A DNA stretch of 64,000 bases, from NCBI RefSeq assembly GCF_900167905.1, contig NZ_FUYZ01000003.1, positions 331,475 through 395,474 of the forward strand, in the 5' to 3' direction. The notes beneath the pieces were generated by a model, which saw nothing but the letters and a program-made list of their open reading frames with translations, did not search any database and was not told the DNA's origin. The DNA comes from Soonwooa buanensis. Its GTDB lineage: Bacteria; Bacteroidota; Bacteroidia; Flavobacteriales; Weeksellaceae. Within the stretch, counting starts at the first letter, position 1. Each line of letters begins with the position of its first letter. This document shows, one piece after another, positions 52,415 to 61,174 of this stretch. A program made the position numbers and the translations under genes.

Positions 52415-53371
52415 ATGGAAACAACAGAAATCAACTTGGAACAACACTTCCAAAACAAAATCGATAACGAAATCCGCATCGAACCAAAAGATTGGATGCC
52501 GGAAGCTTATAGAAAGACACTTATTCGTCAGATTTCTCAACACGCACATTCCGAGATTGTTGGGATGTTGCCAGAAGCCAATTGGATTACGAGAGCACCA
52601 AGCCTGAAACGTAAAAAAATCCTTTTAGCAAAAGTTCAAGATGAAGGCGGACATGGTTTATACCTTTATTGTGCAGCTGAAACTTTAGGCGTAACCCGCG
52701 ACGAAACACTTCGTGACCTACATTCAGGGAAAGCAAAATATTCAAGTATCTTCAATTATCCAACATTAACTTGGGCAGATATGGGCGCAGTTGGTTGGTT
52801 GGTAGACGGTGCGGCAATTCTTAACCAGGTGCCGTTGTGTAGAGCATCTTATGGACCTTATGCAAGAGCGATGGTTAGGATTTGTAAAGAAGAAAGTTTC
52901 CACCAACGTCAAGGTTACGAGTTGATGATGAAGTTAGCACAAGGCTCACCGGAACAAAAAGAAATGGCACAAGACGCATTCAACCGTTGGTGGTGGCCAA
53001 CTTTGATGATGTTTGGACCTCGTGATGCAGAATCAGGAAACACCGAAGCTTCTATGAATTGGAGAATCAAACGTTTCTCAAACGATGAGTTAAGACAACG
53101 TTTTGTAGATATGACGGTGCCACAAGCCGAATATTTAGGATTGACAATTCCAGATCCAGAACTAAAATTCAACGAAGAAACTGGACATTACGAATTCGGA
53201 GAAATCGATTGGGAAGAATTCTGGAATGTCGTTAAAGGCAACGGAATGTGCAACAAAGAAAGAATCGACGTACGTCGCACAGCTTTCGATGAAGGCGCTT
53301 GGGTACGAGACGCTGCAACAGCTTACCACGAAAAAAGAAAACAAAAAGAACAACAGAAAAAAATAAGTTAA
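52415..53371 (+). CDS. paaA: Phenylacetyl-CoA epoxidase catalytic subunit PaaA
   Basis: A 318-residue diiron oxygenase subunit that forms the ring-1,2-epoxide of phenylacetyl-CoA. Iron-binding carboxylate and His residues lie in [22 protein letters not shown] and [20 protein letters not shown] (ExxH motifs). The sequence [42 protein letters not shown] is highly typical of PaaA. It is directly followed by paaB (one base gap) and preceded by hairpin repeats, so its ribosome binding region lies just past a structured leader. Confidence 0.96.
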   Translation: METTEINLEQHFQNKIDNEIRIEPKDWMPEAYRKTLIRQISQHAHSEIVGMLPEANWITRAPSLKRKKILLAKVQDEGGHGLYLYCAAETLGVTRDETLRDLHSGKAKYSSIFNYPTLTWADMGAVGWLVDGAAILNQVPLCRASYGPYARAMVRICKEESFHQRQGYELMMKLAQGSPEQKEMAQDAFNRWWWPTLMMFGPRDAESGNTEASMNWRIKRFSNDELRQRFVDMTVPQAEYLGLTIPDPELKFNEETGHYEFGEIDWEEFWNVVKGNGMCNKERIDVRRTAFDEGAWVRDAATAYHEKRKQKEQQKKIS

Positions 53372-53372
53372 G

Positions 53373-53660
53373 ATGCAAAATAACGAATGGCCACTTTGGG
53401 AAGTCTTCATCAGAAGCCGCCAAGGACTAGATCACAAACACGTTGGAAGCCTTCACGCTGCCGATGCAGAAATGGCAATTCAAAATGCCAGAGATGTTTA
53501 CACCAGACGTTTGGAGGGCGTTAGTATTTGGGTTGTTGAGTCCAAATTCATCACCGCTTCTAGTCCCGACGATGCAGGTGCATTTTACGAGCCTTCAGAG
53601 GACAAGGTATACAGACATCCGACCTTCTACCACGTTCCTGAAGAAATCAAAAATATGTAA
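53373..53660 (+). CDS. paaB: Phenylacetyl-CoA epoxidase subunit PaaB
   Basis: A 95-residue structural subunit that links PaaAC dimers in the epoxidase complex. The sequence WPLWEVFIRSRQGLDHKHVGSLHAADAEMAIQNARDVYTRRLEGVSIWVVES matches PaaB closely in length and pattern. It starts one base after paaA. A family A repeat begins seven bases after its stop, and the next gene, paaC, is almost 500 bases away. Confidence 0.95.
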   Translation: MQNNEWPLWEVFIRSRQGLDHKHVGSLHAADAEMAIQNARDVYTRRLEGVSIWVVESKFITASSPDDAGAFYEPSEDKVYRHPTFYHVPEEIKNM

Positions 53661-53666
53661 AACAAT

Positions 53667-53750
53667 TTGGGCAGCTTTTCCGTCCTCCGTTCCCGCTTTT
53701 TTGTTTCGCTACGCTACACAAAAAGAGCTCCACTCAGGCCGGGCTGCGAC
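53667..53750. repeat. Extragenic repeat, family A, copy 2 (after paaB)
   Basis: TTGGGCAGC...CCGTTCCCGCTTTTTTG, a variable centre, then CAAAAAGAGCTCCACTCAGG and CCGGGCTGCG. The ends match copy 1, and the centre differs. It lies seven bases after the paaB stop. Confidence 0.9.
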
Positions 53751-53815
53751 ATGCTAGCGTAAAAAAATTAGTTATTTTGGGGTATTTTACTAAAAATGAG
53801 CTAAAACATTAGGTT

Positions 53816-54150
53816 AGTCCCGAAGGGACGATTTAAACTAGAATAGGACAGAATCCTTTTAATATTGAGCAATGTTTAAGAGTCCCGAAGGGATGACATA
53901 ATCTAGAATAGGACAAAGTCCTATTAATATTGAGCAGCATTTAAAAACCCCAAAGGGAGAATTTAACCTAGAACAGAATAATGTTCTATTTACATTAGAT
54001 AATAATTAAAGTCCCGAAGGGATGACATAATCTAGAATAGGACGAAGTCCTATTAACATTAAATAAATAATAGGATGTAATCCTTTATTAATCAACAGAA
54101 GCCAGTCCATTTGGACAACTTAAAATAGAATGGGACGAAAGTCTATTTGA
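53816..54150. repeat. Array of paired hairpins between paaB and paaC
   Basis: Five units, the best preserved spaced about 63 bases apart, each with a first hairpin (AGTCCCGAAGGGACG or variants) and a second (GAATAGGACGAAGTCCTATT or variants), near 53816, 53879, 53945, 54010 and 54102. A lone second-type palindrome lies at 54069-54086. The last unit ends only a few bases before the paaC start and probably overlaps its ribosome binding region. No gene lies in 53661-54155. Confidence 0.92.
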
Positions 54151-54155
54151 TAAAA

Positions 54156-54920
54156 ATGGAAAATACAGAAAACAACCAGCTTAACTATCTTCTTCATTTG
54201 GCAGATACCAGCATGATTCTCGGACAACGTTTGTCAGAATGGTGTGGGAAAGGACCTGTTCTAGAACAAGATATTGCACTGTCTAATATCGCTTTAGATC
54301 TTTTAGGAGAAGCATCTCATTATTATGAGTTGGCGGCTAACCTACAAGGCGAAGGCAAAACTGAGGACGATTTAGCATTTTTACGCAACGAAAGAGATTT
54401 TAAAAATCTTTTAATCACCGAACGTCCAAACGGACATTTCGGAGATACCATTGCAAGACAGTTTTACTTCGATATCTATCATGTTTTGTTGTTAAACGAA
54501 CTAAAGAAATCTTCAAATTCTGAGACTGCAGCAATCGCGGAAAAATCTCTAAAAGAAGCAACTTACCATGCAAAATGGAGCTCAGAATGGGTAATCCGTT
54601 TAGGTGATGGTACCGAAGAAAGTCATGATAAAATTCAAAAATCAATTCTTGATTTTGTTGATTATACCGACGAAATGTTTATTCCAACTAATTGGGAAAA
54701 AGCTTTAATCGCTTCAGGTGAAATGCCAGACATCACAACTTTGAAAGATAAATGGACAACTCGTGTTAATCAGGTTTTAGAAGAAGCGACGTTGACAGTT
54801 GATTTTTCAAAATCAAGAAAATTAATTGGTGGTAAAGACGGTAAACATACCGAGGCTTTAGGATACATTCTTGCAGAAATGCAATATATGCAACGCACTT
54901 ACCCTAATATGGAATGGTAA
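54156..54920 (+). CDS. paaC: Phenylacetyl-CoA epoxidase subunit PaaC
   Basis: A 254-residue ferritin-like helical subunit that pairs with PaaA but is not itself catalytic. Typical segments are LADTSMILGQRLSEWCGKGPVLEQDIALSNIALDLLGEASHYYELA, ARQFYFDIYHVLLLNELKKS and EATYHAKWSSEWVIRLGDGTEES. The ATG at 54156 is preferred to a TTG three codons upstream. It is isolated between two hairpin arrays. Confidence 0.95.
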   Translation: MENTENNQLNYLLHLADTSMILGQRLSEWCGKGPVLEQDIALSNIALDLLGEASHYYELAANLQGEGKTEDDLAFLRNERDFKNLLITERPNGHFGDTIARQFYFDIYHVLLLNELKKSSNSETAAIAEKSLKEATYHAKWSSEWVIRLGDGTEESHDKIQKSILDFVDYTDEMFIPTNWEKALIASGEMPDITTLKDKWTTRVNQVLEEATLTVDFSKSRKLIGGKDGKHTEALGYILAEMQYMQRTYPNMEW

Positions 54921-54990
54921 ATTAGTTGATCCACTTCGTAGTTCTCCTCATACTAATCTCTACATTTGAAAATATGCTTCAACTTGTAGA

Positions 54991-55200
54991 GTCCCGAAGG
55001 GACGAATTATCATAGCGTTGGGTTTTAACCCAACGAAAAAGAGGAGATGAATTAGCCTAGCATCGGGTTTTAACCAGATGAAAAAGGGAGAGATTTTACG
55101 TTTGGTTGGGTTTTAACCCAATGAAAAAGAGGAGGCGAATTATCATAGCATCGGGTTTCAACCCGATGGGTAAAATTAATAACGGCGGGTGCAACCCGTC
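54991..55200. repeat. Array of TTGGGTTTTAACCCAA-type hairpins between paaC and paaD
   Basis: It opens with the same GTCCCGAAGGGAC hairpin (54991-55003), but the second palindrome is of another kind: CGTTGGGTTTTAACCCAACG (55016-55035), CATCGGGTTTTAACCAGATG (55061-55080), TTGGGTTTTAACCCAA (55106-55121) and CATCGGGTTTCAACCCGATG (55149-55168), then GGCGGGTGCAACCCGTC (55184-55200). GAATTATCATAGC and AAAAAGAGGAG recur between them. The last hairpin ends 14 bases before the paaD ATG. Confidence 0.92.
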
Positions 55201-55214
55201 AGCAGCAATAAGAA

Positions 55215-55703
55215 ATGCAGTTTACAGAAGAACAAATTTGGCAGTTTTTAAGTGAAGTACAGGATCCTGAAGTTCCTGTGCTTAATATTTTGGAGCTTGG
55301 CATTGTCAGAGAAGTTCTTATCAAAAATGATGAAGTAGAAGTTGTTGTGACGCCGACGTATTCAGGTTGTCCAGCAACATCAATGATCAATATGTCGATT
55401 CGATTAAAACTTATCGAAAAAGGCATTAAGAATGTAAAATTAACCAATCGCTTAAGTCCAGCTTGGACGACTGATTGGATGACAGCGGGGGCAAAAGAAA
55501 AACTAAAAGCTTATGGCATTGCGCCACCAGTTTATTCTAAAACCAATCAAGACGATTTGTTTGCAAAACCCGATGAGGTGCCTTGTCCACATTGCGGATC
55601 AGGTCATACAAAATTGGTAAGTCAATTTGGATCAACGGCTTGCAAAGCATTATATCAATGCGAAGACTGTCGAGAACCTTTTGACTATTTTAAATGTCAT
55701 TAA
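55215..55703 (+). CDS. paaD: Phenylacetate degradation protein PaaD (MIP18/DUF59 family)
   Basis: A 162-residue protein thought to help mature the iron centre of the epoxidase. The N-terminal MIP18 domain is clear (WQFLSEVQDPEVPVLNILELGIVREV; VVVTPTYSGCPATSMINMSIRLKL), and the C-terminus is a zinc-ribbon with CPHCGSGHTKLVSQFGSTACKALYQCEDC. Both parts are typical of PaaD. It is preceded by a hairpin array and followed after 30 bases by paaH. Confidence 0.93.
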   Translation: MQFTEEQIWQFLSEVQDPEVPVLNILELGIVREVLIKNDEVEVVVTPTYSGCPATSMINMSIRLKLIEKGIKNVKLTNRLSPAWTTDWMTAGAKEKLKAYGIAPPVYSKTNQDDLFAKPDEVPCPHCGSGHTKLVSQFGSTACKALYQCEDCREPFDYFKCH

Positions 55704-55733
55704 TAAAAATGAAAATCTAATATTAAAAAGTAA

Positions 55734-56888
55734 ATGAAAATAGGAATTGTAGGAAGTGGCGCAATGGGAAGCGGAATTGCTCAAGTTGTCGCAATGGCGG
55801 GCAATGATGTTTGTCTGTACGATAGCAATCCGATTGCGTTAGAGAAAGCTGGCGCTAATCTAGAAGCGACCTTTCAAAAACTGGCTGACAAAGGAAAAAT
55901 TTCTTTGGAAGATTCTGAACTTTATTTTAATAAAATCCGATTGGTTAACAAATTGGATGAACTTTCGCATTCGGAATTAATTATAGAAGCAATTATCGAA
56001 GATTTAGATATCAAAAAAGATTTGTTTCAAAAATTAGAAAATTTGGTTTCTGAAGATTGTATTCTGGCAAGTAATACATCTTCGTTGTCAATGGCTTCTA
56101 TTGCAGCGTCTTGTCAAAAGCCAAATCGTGTTATCGGAATTCACTTTTTTAATCCAGCACCTTTGATGGCTTTGGTTGAAATTATTCCTGCTGTACAAAC
56201 TGATCCTGCTTTAGTTTCACAAACGAAATCTTTAGTTGAAAGCTGGAAAAAACTTCCTGCTATTGCGAAAGATACGCCCGGATTTATCGTGAATCGTGTA
56301 GCCAGACCTTTCTATGGAGAAGCAATCCGAATTTTAGAAGAAGGCGTTGCAGATTGTGCGACGATTGATTATGCGATGACAAGTTTGGGAGGCTTCAGAA
56401 TGGGACCTTTCCAATTAATGGATTTTATCGGTCATGACGTTAACTATCGAGTTACTGAAAGTGTGTTTAAAGAGTTTTTTTACGATCCAAAATTTAAACC
56501 CTCGTTTACTCAGAAACGATTATTCGAAGCTGGATTTTATGGAAGAAAATCGGGTAGAGGTTTTTATGACTATTCCGAAAACGCAATTCAGCCAGAACCA
56601 AATACAAATCCAGAGCTTTTAGAAAAAATCTTTAAAAGAGTTTTAATAATGTTGATGAATGAAGCAGCAGATGCTTATTTCTTAAACATCGGCTCAGTTG
56701 AAGATATCGATGTTGCAATGACTAAAGGCGTTAATTATCCAAAAGGACTTTTAGCTTGGGCAGACGAATTTGGACTTCAAAATTTAGAAAAAGAATTGGA
56801 TGAACTTTATAACTTCTATCATGAAGATCGTTACCGTTGTAGTCCAATTATCCGTCGTTTAGCCAAAGAAAACAAAACTTTTTATTAA
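55734..56888 (+). CDS. paaH: 3-hydroxyacyl-CoA dehydrogenase PaaH
   Basis: A 384-residue NAD-dependent dehydrogenase that oxidises 3-hydroxyadipyl-CoA to 3-oxoadipyl-CoA. The Rossmann motif GIVGSGAMGSGIAQVVAMAG opens the protein; GIHFFNPAPLMALVEIIPA carries the catalytic His, and FIVNRVARPFYGEAIRILEEG begins the C-terminal helical domain, which is present twice (second part from about residue 285). It lies in the order paaD-paaH-thiolase-paaZ, as in other paa operons. Confidence 0.93.
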   Translation: MKIGIVGSGAMGSGIAQVVAMAGNDVCLYDSNPIALEKAGANLEATFQKLADKGKISLEDSELYFNKIRLVNKLDELSHSELIIEAIIEDLDIKKDLFQKLENLVSEDCILASNTSSLSMASIAASCQKPNRVIGIHFFNPAPLMALVEIIPAVQTDPALVSQTKSLVESWKKLPAIAKDTPGFIVNRVARPFYGEAIRILEEGVADCATIDYAMTSLGGFRMGPFQLMDFIGHDVNYRVTESVFKEFFYDPKFKPSFTQKRLFEAGFYGRKSGRGFYDYSENAIQPEPNTNPELLEKIFKRVLIMLMNEAADAYFLNIGSVEDIDVAMTKGVNYPKGLLAWADEFGLQNLEKELDELYNFYHEDRYRCSPIIRRLAKENKTFY

Positions 56889-56931
56889 CGATAGAAAAAC
56901 ATATTAAGTGTAAAATCTAATATCAAAAAAA

Positions 56932-58137
56932 ATGAACCAAGTATATATAGTAGACGGTGTTCGTACACCAATCGGAAAACTAAAAGGAAGCTTATCTGGC
57001 ATGCGTCCAGATGATATGGCAGCTTTTGTTATTAAAAAACTTTTGGAGCGTAACACAAATATCGACCAAAAAAGAATTTATGATGTCGTGTTAGGTTGTG
57101 CCAACCAAGCAGGTGAAGACAACCGAAATGTCGCTCGTATGGCGGGTTTGCTTTCAGGTTTGGACTATCATGTTCCTGGCGAGACAGTTAACAGACTTTG
57201 TGCTTCGGGATTATCTGCGGCGATTAATGCAGCAAGAGCTATTCAGGTTGGTGATGCCGATTTGATGATTTCTGGAGGTGTCGAAAATATGACGCGTGGT
57301 CCATTGGTGATTTCAAAATCGGAAACGCCTTTTGGTGGCGATTCAAAAATCTACGATACAACTTTCGGATGGCGTTTTATCAACCCAAAAATGAAAGAAA
57401 TGTACGGCGTTGATGCGATGGGCGAAACGGCAGAGAATCTTGCTGAGCGTGATAATATTTCGCGTGACGACCAAGATCAATTTGCTTTTAATTCTCAGAT
57501 GAAAACAAAAGCGGCACAAGAAAACGGCAGATTGGCACAAGAAATTGTAGCGGTCAATATTCCGCAAAGAAAAGGCGATGATATTATCTTTGACCGTGAC
57601 GAATTTGCTAAAAACGATACAACTTTAGAAGGTTTAGGGAAACTGAGAACGGCTTTCAAAAAAGATGGAACTGTAACTGCTGGTAACGCTTCAGGATTAA
57701 ATGATGGTGCGGCAGCTAATCTTCTCGCGTCAGAACAAGCGATTAAAGAATTTGGATTAACACCAAAAGCGAGAATCGTCTCTAGTGCTGTTGTTGGTGT
57801 AGAGCCAAGAATCATGGGAATCGGTCCTGTTAAAGCTGCAGAATTAGCTTTGCAAAAAGCGGGTCTTACTTTTAAAGACATCGATATTATTGAATTAAAT
57901 GAAGCTTTTGCAGCGCAAAGTTTAGCGTGTATCAGAGCTTGGGGCTTGGCGGATGACGATTCGAGAATCAATCCAAACGGAGGTGCAATCGCATTAGGTC
58001 ATCCACTAGGAATGAGCGGCGCAAGAATCCTTAATTCGGCGATGTACGAACTACAAAATCAAAACAAAAGATACGCTTTAGCAACAATGTGTGTTGGCCT
58101 TGGACAAGGCTTCGCTGTAATTATTGAAAAAGTTTAA
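56932..58137 (+). CDS. paaJ: 3-oxoadipyl-CoA thiolase (PaaJ/PcaF type)
   Basis: A 401-residue thiolase that splits 3-oxoadipyl-CoA to succinyl-CoA and acetyl-CoA, the last step of the pathway. The acylated Cys is in NRLCASGLSAAINAARAI, the catalytic His in NPNGGAIALGHPLGMSGAR and the second Cys in CVGLGQGFAV. The context inside the paa operon supports the substrate; by sequence alone other thiolase substrates would be possible. Confidence 0.9.
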   Translation: MNQVYIVDGVRTPIGKLKGSLSGMRPDDMAAFVIKKLLERNTNIDQKRIYDVVLGCANQAGEDNRNVARMAGLLSGLDYHVPGETVNRLCASGLSAAINAARAIQVGDADLMISGGVENMTRGPLVISKSETPFGGDSKIYDTTFGWRFINPKMKEMYGVDAMGETAENLAERDNISRDDQDQFAFNSQMKTKAAQENGRLAQEIVAVNIPQRKGDDIIFDRDEFAKNDTTLEGLGKLRTAFKKDGTVTAGNASGLNDGAAANLLASEQAIKEFGLTPKARIVSSAVVGVEPRIMGIGPVKAAELALQKAGLTFKDIDIIELNEAFAAQSLACIRAWGLADDDSRINPNGGAIALGHPLGMSGARILNSAMYELQNQNKRYALATMCVGLGQGFAVIIEKV

Positions 58138-58216
58138 TTATTTGTTCGCACTAAAATTTTAGATGTTCTTTACATATTTTAAAGACTTTGTACATTTTAC
58201 ATAATACCTATTACAA

Positions 58217-60265
58217 ATGAATCAATTAGAAAATTTCGCTTTAGGAAAATGGACCAAAGGTTCTACCGAAGGCCAAATGTTATATAACGCAATTACAGGT
58301 GCCGAAATTGCAACGGCATCGTCTGCAGGTTTAGACTTTGGTGCGATGATGGATTATGCCCGTACAGTTGGTGGTCCAAAACTTCGCAAAATGACTTTCC
58401 AAGAAAGAGGTTTGATGCTAAAGAAATTAGCCTTGTACCTTATGGAACGCAAAGAAGAATTCTATACAGTTTCTTGGGCGACGGGTGCTACAAGAGCTGA
58501 CTCTTGGGTCGACATAGAAGGTGGTATCGGTAACTTATTTGCCAACGCGTCATTGCGTCGTCAGTTTGGGGATCAGCCTTTTTATGTAGAAGGTGATACG
58601 CACAAATTATCAAAAAACGGAACTTTCATTGGGACGCATATTATGACACCAAAACGTGGTGTTGCAATTCATATCAATGCATTCAACTTTCCAGTTTGGG
58701 GAATGTTGGAGAAGATTGCTGTTAACCTTTTAGCTGGCGTTCCAGCGATTGTAAAACCAGCAACCATCACTTCATTTTTAACAGAAGCAGTTGTTCGTGC
58801 CATCATCGAATCTAATATTCTTCCAGAAGGCGCATTGCAATTAATTACAGGTTCAGCTAACGGAATTTTAGATTTCGTAGAGTCAGAAGATGTTGTGACA
58901 TTTACAGGTTCGGCATCAACAGGACAAATGTTGAAAGCGCATCCAAGAATTACTGCGGAAGGTGTTCCGTTTAACTTAGAAGCAGATTCGCTTAACGCTT
59001 GTGTTCTTGGAGAAGATGTTAAGCCCGGTTCTGTAGAATTTGATATTTTCATTAAAGAAGTAACGCGCGAGATGACAACCAAAGCTGGACAGAAGTGTAC
59101 AGCTGTTCGTCGTGCGATTGTACCGGCTAATTTAGTTGAAGATGTTCAGATTGCTCTAGGTCAACGTTTGTCAACGACAAAAATCGGTGACCCTAATGTT
59201 GAAGGTGTCAGAATGGGCGCTTTGGCTGGTGCAGCTCAAGTTAAAGAAGTTCGCGAAAAAGTTGAAGAACTTGCCAAATCTCAAGAAATCGTTTTCGGAG
59301 ATTTAGACAATTTCGAAGTAACTGGCGCAGACAAAAATAAAGGCTCATTTATTTCACCAATTTTGTTTTTGAATAATGATCCGTTCAACAAAACGGATGT
59401 TCACAATATCGAAGCTTTTGGACCTGTATCGACGATTATTCCTTACAACAATACCGCCGAAGCAATCGAGTTAGTGCGTATGGGGAAAGGCTCGTTGGTT
59501 TGTTCTATTGTGACTGCTGATAACGATATCGCAACCGAATTTGTTCTTAATGCAGGTTCGCTTCATGGTCGTATCGTTGTGTTGGATGCCGATTGTATCA
59601 AAGAATCTACAGGTCACGGTTCGCCGTTGCCATTGTTGGTTCACGGTGGTCCAGGTCGTGCTGGTGGTGGTGAAGAAATGGGCGGAAAACGTGGCGTTCT
59701 TCATTACATGCAACGTACAGCGGTGCAAGGTTCGCCTAACAAGTTGACGTCGATTACGCAGCAATATCAATACGGCGCAGATTATATCGAAGATGACAAA
59801 CATCCATTTGCGAAATATTTTGAAGAGATAAAAGTCGGTGATACCCTAATCACGGCAAAGCATACCATTCAACAGTCGGACATCAACGCGTTTGCAGCTT
59901 TGTCGGGCGATAATTTCTACGCACACGTGGATGCGACATCGTTGGAAGGAACAATTTTCGAACGCAATGTGGTGCACGGTTATTACTTGTTGTCGAAGGC
60001 GGCAGGGCTTTTTGTTCAAGCCAAAAAAGGTCCAGTTTTACTGAACTACGGTTTGGACGAGTGTCGTTTTGTGAAGCCAGTTTATCCAGGCTCGACGATG
60101 GGCGTTCGCTTTACTTGTAAAGAAAAAATTTCGCAGGAGAAGAAAGATGCCGATGATGTGGCAAAAGGTATCGTGCGTTGGTTGGTGGATGTCTATGACG
60201 AAACTGGCGAGACGGTTGCCATTGCGACGATTTTGACGATGGTGAAAATGTTAAATCAGGACTAA
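58217..60265 (+). CDS. paaZ: Oxepin-CoA hydrolase/3-oxo-5,6-dehydrosuberyl-CoA semialdehyde dehydrogenase PaaZ
   Basis: A 682-residue bifunctional enzyme that opens the oxepin ring and oxidises the aldehyde. The N-terminal aldehyde dehydrogenase part (to about residue 515) has NLEADSLNACVLGED with the general-base Glu and TTKAGQKCTAVRRAIVP with the catalytic Cys. The C-terminal MaoC-like hydratase (about residues 530-682) has LSGDNFYAHVDATSLEGTIFERNVVHGYYLLSKAAGLF with the Asp/His pair. Both activities look intact. A family A repeat starts six bases after the stop. Confidence 0.95.
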   Translation: MNQLENFALGKWTKGSTEGQMLYNAITGAEIATASSAGLDFGAMMDYARTVGGPKLRKMTFQERGLMLKKLALYLMERKEEFYTVSWATGATRADSWVDIEGGIGNLFANASLRRQFGDQPFYVEGDTHKLSKNGTFIGTHIMTPKRGVAIHINAFNFPVWGMLEKIAVNLLAGVPAIVKPATITSFLTEAVVRAIIESNILPEGALQLITGSANGILDFVESEDVVTFTGSASTGQMLKAHPRITAEGVPFNLEADSLNACVLGEDVKPGSVEFDIFIKEVTREMTTKAGQKCTAVRRAIVPANLVEDVQIALGQRLSTTKIGDPNVEGVRMGALAGAAQVKEVREKVEELAKSQEIVFGDLDNFEVTGADKNKGSFISPILFLNNDPFNKTDVHNIEAFGPVSTIIPYNNTAEAIELVRMGKGSLVCSIVTADNDIATEFVLNAGSLHGRIVVLDADCIKESTGHGSPLPLLVHGGPGRAGGGEEMGGKRGVLHYMQRTAVQGSPNKLTSITQQYQYGADYIEDDKHPFAKYFEEIKVGDTLITAKHTIQQSDINAFAALSGDNFYAHVDATSLEGTIFERNVVHGYYLLSKAAGLFVQAKKGPVLLNYGLDECRFVKPVYPGSTMGVRFTCKEKISQEKKDADDVAKGIVRWLVDVYDETGETVAIATILTMVKMLNQD

Positions 60266-60271
60266 AATTTT

Positions 60272-60357
60272 TTGGGCAGCTATTTCCGCCTTCCACTCCC
60301 GCTTTTTTGCCTACACTTTGTTTCGGCAAAAAGAGCTCCGTTCAAGTCGGGCTGCGG
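60272..60357. repeat. Extragenic repeat, family A, copy 3 (after paaZ)
   Basis: TTGGGCAGC...CCACTCCCGCTTTTTTGCC, a short centre, then GGCAAAAAGAGCTCCG and CAAGTCGGGCTGCG. Here the centre forms a clean stem (TTTTTTGCC with GGCAAAAA). An in-frame extension of the next gene runs through it but is not coding. Confidence 0.9.
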
Positions 60358-60418
60358 ATTGCGGATAATTAGAACAAGACAAAAACCGAATTTAATAAAA
60401 ATTCAATTTAAAAAAATA

Positions 60419-61174
60419 ATGGAAGCATACGTAAAATCAAATATAGAAAACGGCATTGGAACAATTGAGTTTTTCCATCCGCAAAGTAACTCGATGCCAG
60501 GAAGCCAATTAAAGAACTTGGCTAACGAAATCGATGAACTTGGAAAAAATAACGACGTAAAAGTTATCGTCCTAAAAAGTGCAGGTGAAAAAGCCTTTTG
60601 TGCTGGCGCTTCTTTCGATGAGTTAATCTCGATTAAAGATTTCGAAACTGGGAAAGTATTTTTCTCTGGTTTCGCCAATGTTATCAACGCGATGCGCAAA
60701 TCACCAAAGTTGATTATTGCAAGAATTCATGGTAAAGCTGTTGGTGGTGGTGTTGGTATCGCTTGCGCGGCAGATTATACTTTTGCGACAGAAAATGCTG
60801 CGGTTAAGTTGAGCGAATTGGCGGTTGGTATTGGTCCTTTTGTTATCGGTCCAGTGGTAGAAAAGAAAATCGGAACAGCAGCTTTTGCACAGCTGGCTAT
60901 CAATGCTACTGAATTTTATTCGGCGGAGTGGGCACGTGAGAAAAATATGTTCCAAGATGTATACGAGACAACAGAAGAAATGGACGCTGAAATCGAAATT
61001 CTTGCCGAGAAACTTGCGAAATCAAATCCTGAAGCGATGTTCCAACTGAAAGAAATATTTTGGAAAGGTACAGAAAACTGGGATTCTCTTTTAACAGAGC
61101 GTGCTGCAGTTAGTGGACAATTGGTGTTGTCGGAGTTTACGGTTAACGCTATTAATAAGTTTAAAGCGAAATAG
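60419..61174 (+). CDS. Enoyl-CoA hydratase/isomerase family protein (paaF/paaG-type role)
   Basis: A 251-residue crotonase-fold protein. The oxyanion-hole segments are EKAFCAGASFDELIS and IHGKAVGGGVGIACAADYTFA. Of the two hydratase glutamates, the one in GGGxxEL is replaced (GGGVGIA) while the one in KLSELAVGIG is kept, a pattern closer to isomerases than to two-Glu hydratases. It is the only crotonase in the operon, where others encode PaaF and PaaG, so its exact step is unsettled. The ATG at 60419 avoids reading through the repeat. Confidence 0.82.
   Translation: MEAYVKSNIENGIGTIEFFHPQSNSMPGSQLKNLANEIDELGKNNDVKVIVLKSAGEKAFCAGASFDELISIKDFETGKVFFSGFANVINAMRKSPKLIIARIHGKAVGGGVGIACAADYTFATENAAVKLSELAVGIGPFVIGPVVEKKIGTAAFAQLAINATEFYSAEWAREKNMFQDVYETTEEMDAEIEILAEKLAKSNPEAMFQLKEIFWKGTENWDSLLTERAAVSGQLVLSEFTVNAINKFKAK

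Noticed and set aside
53816..54150. Possible CRISPR array (regular spacing of about 63 bases)
   Set aside because: The whole unit is repeated, with two palindromes and no unique spacers of constant length, and no cas genes are present. It fits tandem extragenic palindromic repeats.
60272..60418. N-terminal extension of the paa crotonase by 49 residues
   Set aside because: The extension is encoded by a family A repeat; starting at 60419 gives the normal crotonase N-terminus.
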